This document shows positions 59,314 to 64,000 of a DNA stretch of 64,000 nt, piece after piece. The DNA is from Chlorobiaceae bacterium (GTDB lineage: Bacteria > Bacteroidota > Chlorobiia > Chlorobiales > Chlorobiaceae), in the NCBI GenBank assembly GCA_012972825.1, contig JABDHL010000006.1, positions 46,070 through 110,069 on the forward strand, in the 5' to 3' direction. Both the position numbers and the translations under genes were made by a program. Numbering within the stretch: the stretch's first letter is position 1; each line of letters starts with the position of its first letter. Below the pieces are notes generated by a model. That model saw only the letters and a program-made list of their open reading frames with translations, did no database searches and had not been told where the DNA came from.

Positions 59314-59361
59314 CCGGAACCGGGGATAGCATTTTTTATATGCTCAGCCCTCCCGGTCCGG
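59314..59361 (+). promoter_or_regulatory. Structured 5' leader of thrS
   Basis: CCGGA and CCGGG (59314-59324) pair with CCCGG and TCCGG (59352-59361) to give a 10-bp G/C-rich stem with one bulged A. Inside it AGCAT pairs with ATGCT across a T-rich loop. No T-tract follows, so it is not a simple terminator. It could stabilise the mRNA or regulate thrS. Confidence 0.55.
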
Positions 59362-59454
59362 CATTGCTAACGTAAAGAGGCTGTAGATATTTTTCCTTCA
59401 AAGAAGTTGCATGTGCAGCACGCTTTGTATGGAGTGAAACGACAAGAAAACAGA

Positions 59455-61428
59455 ATGTCTGAAAATCAGGAACAACTGGCTTTGATAGCCCTTACCCTGC
59501 CGGACGGGACAATTAAATCATTCCCATCAGGCACTACCGGTTTGAATATTGCACTTTCTATCGGCCGCAAACTTGCTCAGGATGCCCTGGCACTGAAAAT
59601 TAACGGTACTCCTGTTGATCTTACCGCGCCGGTTACCGCTGACGCGGCGATTGAAATCATTACCTTTGATTCCATGGAAGGCAAGGATATTTTCTGGCAC
59701 AGCTCAAGCCATATAATGGCCCAGGCCATTGAAGAGCTTTTTCCTGGCAGCAAATTCGGCGCCGGCCCCTCAATAGAGCAGGGATTCTATTATGATATTG
59801 CTTCCGGCCACCGGTTCAGGGAAGAGGATCTCCGTACCATCGAAGCAAAAATGCTGGAAATCAGCAAACGAGATATACACATTCAACGGGAAGAAATGGC
59901 CCGTACAGCAGCCATTGACTTTTTCAAGCATACGAGAAATGACACTTATAAGGTAGAAATTCTTGAAGATACCCTGAAAAACGTCGACACAGTTTCACTC
60001 TATCATCAAAATGGTTTCACCGACCTGTGCATTGGACCGCACCTGCCGACAACGTCGAAACTTAAAGCAATTCTTCTGACGAATATCTCCTCGTCCTACT
60101 GGCGGGGTGATTCATCAAGGGAGAACATGCAGCGCATTTACGGCATCTCATTTCCATCGGAAAAGCTGCTGAAAGAATATGTCGCACGGCTTGAAGAGGC
60201 CAAACGAAGAGACCACAGAAAACTTGGTTCTGAACTTGAGCTCTTTATGCTCACTCCGGAGGTTGGAAGCGGTCTGCCGATCTGGCTGCCGAACGGCGCC
60301 ATTATCCGTAATGAACTCGAATCATTTTTAAAGGAAGAACAGCGCAAGCGCGGCTACCTGCCTGTTTATACTCCGCATATCGGCAATATCGAACTCTACA
60401 AGCGTTCAGGCCACTATCCATATTACAGCGATTCGCAGTTTCCTCCCCTGACCTATCACGATGAAGACGGGAAACAGGAGCAGTACCTTCTTAAACCGAT
60501 GAACTGCCCTCACCATCACCTCATCTACAACTCGAAAATGCGCAGTTACCGCGATCTGCCGATCCGCCTGACTGAGTTTGGAACAGTCTACAGGCACGAG
60601 CAGTCTGGAGAACTCAACGGTCTGGTGCGCGCCCGTGGGTTCACACAGGATGATTCGCACATTTACTGCCGTCCCGACCAGCTTGTCGACGAAATCTGCA
60701 ACGCTATCGACCTGACACAGTTTGTTTTTGGAACACTTGGTTTTTCAGATGTCCACACACGCCTCTCCATGCATGATCCGGCAAATCAGGCAAAATACGG
60801 AGGAACAGAAGAGGTATGGGAACAGGCGGAAAAAGATGTCAAAGAGGCCGCAGACCGTATGGGTATTGAATATTTTATCGGCATCGGAGAAGCAAGCTTC
60901 TACGGCCCGAAGATTGACTTTATCGTCCGCGATGCTCTTGGGCGAAAATGGCAGCTGGGCACCGTACAGGTTGACTATGTCATGCCGGAGCGGTTTGATC
61001 TCACCTATATCGGAAGTGATGGACAGAAACATCGTCCGGTTGTTATTCACCGGGCACCTTTCGGCTCCATGGAGCGCTTTATCGGTGTCCTCATTGAGCA
61101 TACCGCCGGTAATTTCCCGCTGTGGCTTGCACCTCTCCAGACTGTTGTACTGCCGATCGCAGAAGATGTTCACGACTATGCAAAAACCGTACACCAGGCC
61201 CTTCAGGCTGCAGGCATCCGTTCCGAGCTTGACACCAGAAGTGAAAAAATCGGAAAAAAAATACGCGATGCCGAAGTAAGCAAGGTACCCTGTATGATCG
61301 TTATAGGACAGAAAGAGCAGGAAAGCGGAGAGGTTTCGCTACGCCGTCATCGCATCGGTGATGAAGGGCGCTTCAGCGTAAGCGGACTTATCGAAAAGCT
61401 CCTGAAAGAGATTACCGGAAGAACCTGA
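59455..61428 (+). CDS. thrS: Threonyl-tRNA synthetase
   Basis: A 657-residue ThrRS from the ATG at 59455 (a TTG start at 59407 is open but unlikely). It has a TGS domain (LPDGTIKSFPSGTTGLNIA), the second-additional domain with HSSSHIMAQAIEELFPG, the class II core with MNCPHHHLIY (zinc-site cysteine/histidine), GLVRARGFTQDDSHIYC, and a C-terminal anticodon domain. It leads the operon thrS-infC-rpmI-rplT-pheS. Confidence 0.96.
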   Translation: MSENQEQLALIALTLPDGTIKSFPSGTTGLNIALSIGRKLAQDALALKINGTPVDLTAPVTADAAIEIITFDSMEGKDIFWHSSSHIMAQAIEELFPGSKFGAGPSIEQGFYYDIASGHRFREEDLRTIEAKMLEISKRDIHIQREEMARTAAIDFFKHTRNDTYKVEILEDTLKNVDTVSLYHQNGFTDLCIGPHLPTTSKLKAILLTNISSSYWRGDSSRENMQRIYGISFPSEKLLKEYVARLEEAKRRDHRKLGSELELFMLTPEVGSGLPIWLPNGAIIRNELESFLKEEQRKRGYLPVYTPHIGNIELYKRSGHYPYYSDSQFPPLTYHDEDGKQEQYLLKPMNCPHHHLIYNSKMRSYRDLPIRLTEFGTVYRHEQSGELNGLVRARGFTQDDSHIYCRPDQLVDEICNAIDLTQFVFGTLGFSDVHTRLSMHDPANQAKYGGTEEVWEQAEKDVKEAADRMGIEYFIGIGEASFYGPKIDFIVRDALGRKWQLGTVQVDYVMPERFDLTYIGSDGQKHRPVVIHRAPFGSMERFIGVLIEHTAGNFPLWLAPLQTVVLPIAEDVHDYAKTVHQALQAAGIRSELDTRSEKIGKKIRDAEVSKVPCMIVIGQKEQESGEVSLRRHRIGDEGRFSVSGLIEKLLKEITGRT

Positions 61429-61451
61429 TTATCTAAAACAAACCTGAACGC

Positions 61452-62093
61452 ATGAAGAAACAGAAGGTTACGACTCAAAAGCCTAAACTTACCTATCGGG
61501 TCAATGAACAGATCCGTGTTCCTGAAGTTCGAATTATTTTTCCGGACGGAACACAGGAGGTGATGAAAACCATTGATGCAAAGCGTGTAGCCGAAGAGCG
61601 GAATCAAGACCTTATCGAAGTACAGCCGAATGCCGAACCGCCGGTTTGCAAATTTGACAACCTCGGCAGGCTTCTCTATAAAATGGACAAGAGGGACAAG
61701 GATCTCAAGAAAAAACAGAAAACAACCACCCTCAAGGAGTTGCGGTTTCATCCGAACACCGACAAGCACGATTTTGACTTCAAAAGTGCTCATCTTGAGG
61801 AATTTCTGCGCAAGGGAAACAGGGTACGGGCAACTATTGTCTTCCTGGGCCGTTCAATCATCTATAAAGATAAAGGACTGGAACTGGCTGAACGCCTGAC
61901 CGAGCGCCTCAGCATTGTCAGTAATCGTGACGGTGACCCGAAATTCGAGGGGAAAAAGTTGTTCGTCTATTTTGAGCCGGACAAGAAAAAAATAGATGCC
62001 TACGAACGTATTAAAGCAAAAACAAGTGCTTTGCTGCCGACGGAACCAGCTAAGCCGGCTAAACCGGCAGAGCAGGCAGAACCAGCCGAGTAA
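61452..62093 (+). CDS. infC: Translation initiation factor IF-3
   Basis: IF-3 keeps ribosomal subunits apart and checks the start codon. The 213-residue protein opens with [19 protein letters not shown], has the linker, and the C-terminal domain with [17 protein letters not shown]. It ends in an Ala/Pro/Lys/Glu-rich tail ([14 protein letters not shown]) not found in shorter IF-3s. It begins with ATG rather than the AUU seen in E. coli. Confidence 0.95.
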   Translation: MKKQKVTTQKPKLTYRVNEQIRVPEVRIIFPDGTQEVMKTIDAKRVAEERNQDLIEVQPNAEPPVCKFDNLGRLLYKMDKRDKDLKKKQKTTTLKELRFHPNTDKHDFDFKSAHLEEFLRKGNRVRATIVFLGRSIIYKDKGLELAERLTERLSIVSNRDGDPKFEGKKLFVYFEPDKKKIDAYERIKAKTSALLPTEPAKPAKPAEQAEPAE

Positions 62094-62138
62094 GCAGAAA
62101 AAATTCACCTTTTTTATATAAAACAATCAAGGACGATC

Positions 62139-62333
62139 ATGCCTAAAATGAAATCACACCGCGGAGCATGCAAACGGTTCAAAACCACTGCCTCCGGAAA
62201 AATCAAGCGTGAACGAATGAACGGATCACACAACCTCGAGCACAAGAACAGAAAACGCACACGCCGTCTGCATCAGGCAACACTGCTTGAAGGCAAAAAA
62301 GCAAAGCAGATCAAGCGGATGATCCTGGCATAA
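62139..62333 (+). CDS. rpmI: 50S ribosomal protein L35
   Basis: A 64-residue, strongly basic protein: MPKMKSHRGACKRFKTTASG and KRTRRLHQATLL match L35. It lies between infC and rplT. Confidence 0.96.
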   Translation: MPKMKSHRGACKRFKTTASGKIKRERMNGSHNLEHKNRKRTRRLHQATLLEGKKAKQIKRMILA

Positions 62334-62359
62334 ATTTTTAACATTAACTCTACACAACG

Positions 62360-62707
62360 ATGCCTAAAGCAAATAATGCCGTAGCTTCAAAAGCGCGGAG
62401 AAAAAGGATTTTAAAAAAGGCCAAGGGATTCTGGGGATCTCGCGGCAATGTTCTGACCGTCGTCAAGCACGCCGTCGACAAAGCAGAGCAGTACGCCTAC
62501 CGTGACCGCAGGGTTAAAAAACGTACTTTCCGCGCGCTGTGGATCATGCGTATCAATGCTGCTGCACGTCTTAACGGTACCACCTACTCGAGACTTGTCA
62601 ATGCAATGCTGAAGAAGAACGTCGAAATTGATCGCAAGGCACTGGCTGAAATCGCTGTCAAGGACCCTGCTGCATTCACTCAGATTGTTAACGCCGTTAT
62701 TGAATAA
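62360..62707 (+). CDS. rplT: 50S ribosomal protein L20
   Basis: A 115-residue basic helical protein: [44 protein letters not shown], the L20 core. It follows rpmI by 26 bp. Confidence 0.97.
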   Translation: MPKANNAVASKARRKRILKKAKGFWGSRGNVLTVVKHAVDKAEQYAYRDRRVKKRTFRALWIMRINAAARLNGTTYSRLVNAMLKKNVEIDRKALAEIAVKDPAAFTQIVNAVIE

Positions 62708-62724
62708 GAATTACATCTTTATCA

Positions 62725-63750
62725 ATGGAAAACACCATTCGCAGTTTACAGCAGGAGATCATTGATGTTGAGATAAACACTCCGGAAGATCTTCAAAACT
62801 TCCGCCTTCGGTATACGGTTCGAAAAGGGCTCATAGCCGCCCTTTTCGGCCAGCTCAAGTCAGTTGATCCTGCAGAAAAACCGCGGATCGGCCAGTTGCT
62901 CAACGAGCTCAAGCAATCTGCTGATGCCAGGCTCAGCGACGCAGAAGAAAAGCTTGCAACAACAAAAAGTGAGAGCAGCAAGGGGATTGACCTGACACTG
63001 CCGGGAAGGCGTTATTTTACCGGCAGTGAGCACCCTGTGCAGAAGGTACTGGGCGAGATGAAAAAGATTTTTTCGGACATGGGTTTCGGTATTGCCACCG
63101 GTCCGGAACTTGAGCTCGACCACTACAACTTCGACATGCTCAACTTTCCGCCCGACCACCCAGCCCGCGACATGCAGGACACCTTTTTCATCACCAATGG
63201 AAATGCCGAATCGGATGTACTCCTCAGAACGCATACATCACCGGTGCAGGTCAGGGTCATGCTCGACCAGAAACCTCCCATACGCGTCATCTGTCCTGGA
63301 AAGGTCTATCGGAACGAAGCTATAAGCGCCCGCAGCTACTGCGTCTTTCACCAGCTCGAAGGACTCTATATCGATAAAAATGTTTCGTTTGCCGATCTGA
63401 AGGCAACCATCTACTCTTTTGCCCGGCAGATGTTCGGCACCGACGTCAAACTCCGGTTCCGACCGAGCTTCTTCCCCTTTACCGAACCCTCCGCTGAAGT
63501 CGATGTCACCTGCTTCCTCTGCGGAGGCAAGGGATGCCGTGTCTGCAAAAAATCAGGCTGGCTCGAAATCATGGGCTGCGGCATGGTTCACCCCAACGTC
63601 ATGCGCAACTGCGGCATAGACCCCGAAACCTGGTCAGGCTACGCCTTCGGCATGGGAGTTGACCGTACGGTACTGCTGCGATACAAGATTGACGATATCA
63701 GGCTGCTGTTCGAAAATGATTTGCGGATGTTGAAGCAGTTTACTGCGTAA
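62725..63750 (+). CDS. pheS: Phenylalanyl-tRNA synthetase alpha subunit
   Basis: A 341-residue class II synthetase subunit. The N-terminal coiled coil is followed by [61 protein letters not shown] with motif-2-like contacts, an internal [16 protein letters not shown] cysteine cluster, and [15 protein letters not shown] (motif 3). pheT is not in the window; the gene's end overlaps a decayed toxin-like gene on the other strand. Confidence 0.96.
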   Translation: MENTIRSLQQEIIDVEINTPEDLQNFRLRYTVRKGLIAALFGQLKSVDPAEKPRIGQLLNELKQSADARLSDAEEKLATTKSESSKGIDLTLPGRRYFTGSEHPVQKVLGEMKKIFSDMGFGIATGPELELDHYNFDMLNFPPDHPARDMQDTFFITNGNAESDVLLRTHTSPVQVRVMLDQKPPIRVICPGKVYRNEAISARSYCVFHQLEGLYIDKNVSFADLKATIYSFARQMFGTDVKLRFRPSFFPFTEPSAEVDVTCFLCGGKGCRVCKKSGWLEIMGCGMVHPNVMRNCGIDPETWSGYAFGMGVDRTVLLRYKIDDIRLLFENDLRMLKQFTA

Positions 63751-63939
63751 GAGTTCGCATCATTTGTTTTACCGTCTCATCCAGTAAGCCAAGGTGCTCT
63801 TGACAGATTCTAAAAAATTTCCATACCCTGATCACTATCCAGAAAATCATCAGCAGTTTTGATAAGAGTAAACCGGCGGTTAATTTTTACGATGGCGGCA
63901 TCTATCTGCACAAGTTTTTCCAAGAGAGATGCTTGTCAT
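63740..63939 (-). pseudogene. HEPN (HepT-like) toxin remnant with internal deletion
   Basis: On the minus strand the frame after GTATGA reads LLEKLVQIDAAIVKINRRFT then ADDFLDSDQGMEIF and a stop in a T-run. Shifting frame there gives ICQEHLGLLDETVKQMMRT and a stop at 63740-63742. These resemble the N- and C-terminal ends of HEPN (DUF86-like) proteins, but the ~55-residue middle with the Rx4-6H catalytic motif is missing, and a frame change separates the halves. An ATG at 63937-63939 would need a further frame change in a CT run. A decayed gene is the best reading; the family match is from memory. Confidence 0.45.
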
Positions 63940-64000
63940 ACATAACGAGCCTCACGATCAATGCATGCCTTGAGGTAAGGGTTCATTCTTTTCCAATACC
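63936..64000 (-). CDS. C-terminal tail of a gene running off the right edge
   Basis: The minus-strand frame YWKRMNPYLKACIDREARYV ends in TGA at 63936-63938. Its end fits the tail of a small nucleotidyltransferase (MNT) that would pair with the HEPN remnant, but only about 20 codons are visible, so the call is weak. Confidence 0.25.
   Translation of the reverse strand, partial: YWKRMNPYLKACIDREARYV

Overview
The window is a 64 kb piece of a chromosome from a green sulfur bacterium (Chlorobiaceae, Chlorobium/Pelodictyon type). The strongest marker is a bchZ-type chlorophyllide reductase subunit. Supporting features are a GcvPB-type split glycine dehydrogenase, c5-type small cytochromes, a B12-binding radical SAM enzyme and a dispersed Bat (aerotolerance) gene set. 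Base composition looks moderate by eye (not measured). No phage, integron or CRISPR array is present. The only clearly accessory pieces are a repeat/GIY-YIG block at 15-16 kb and a decayed toxin-antitoxin remnant at the right edge.

Layout. 1-2.9 kb: str operon on the minus strand (rpsL, rpsG, fusA running off the left edge). 3.2-12.7 kb: a long minus-strand run with obgE, a GNAT acetyltransferase, an orphan HPr, then three glycosyltransferases, a methyltransferase, a Wzx-like flippase and a YfhO-like membrane protein, i.e. surface glycan assembly. 12.7-15 kb: xseB, gatB and a SYLF lipid-binding protein. 15.0-16.1 kb: three 155/156-bp tandem repeats and a 449-bp unit with 25-bp inverted ends around a GIY-YIG gene; it abuts a clpB gene that encodes only the N-terminal half of ClpB. 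17.6-20.2 kb: a small unknown gene and batB, batA. 20.8-23.5 kb: a C-terminal processing protease, tatA and a small secreted protein. 23.5-29.7 kb: an M16 lipoprotein protease, then a membrane-anchored BatD-like protein, a DUF58 protein and a MoxR ATPase. 29.7-33.5 kb: tsaD, yajC, carA and a class V aminotransferase. 33.6-39.2 kb: batC-like TPR, radical SAM enzyme, two c-type cytochromes, SemiSWEET, proC and a batD-like gene. 39.2-46.3 kb: glycerophosphodiesterase, small regulatory or stress proteins, leuA with an attenuator leader, and a KimA-like permease. 46.5 kb: tRNA-Asn. 46.7-53.8 kb: the fatty-acid operon yceD-rpmF-plsX-fabH-fabD-fabG-acpP-fabF-rnc. 53.9-59.3 kb: gcvPB, an HNH nuclease, a GH3 glycosidase and bchZ. 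59.4-63.75 kb: thrS-infC-rpmI-rplT-pheS.

The most interesting observations are: (1) the GIY-YIG gene bounded by inverted repeats that match nearby REP-like palindromes, resembling a small nuclease-linked repeat system; (2) the half-length ClpB whose end touches this repeat; (3) a 29-codon leucine-rich leader ORF followed by a terminator hairpin in front of leuA, a transcription attenuator; (4) Bat system genes scattered over at least four places within 21 kb; (5) an internally deleted HEPN-like gene at the right edge. All functional calls come from reading motifs and from family knowledge; no database search was run.
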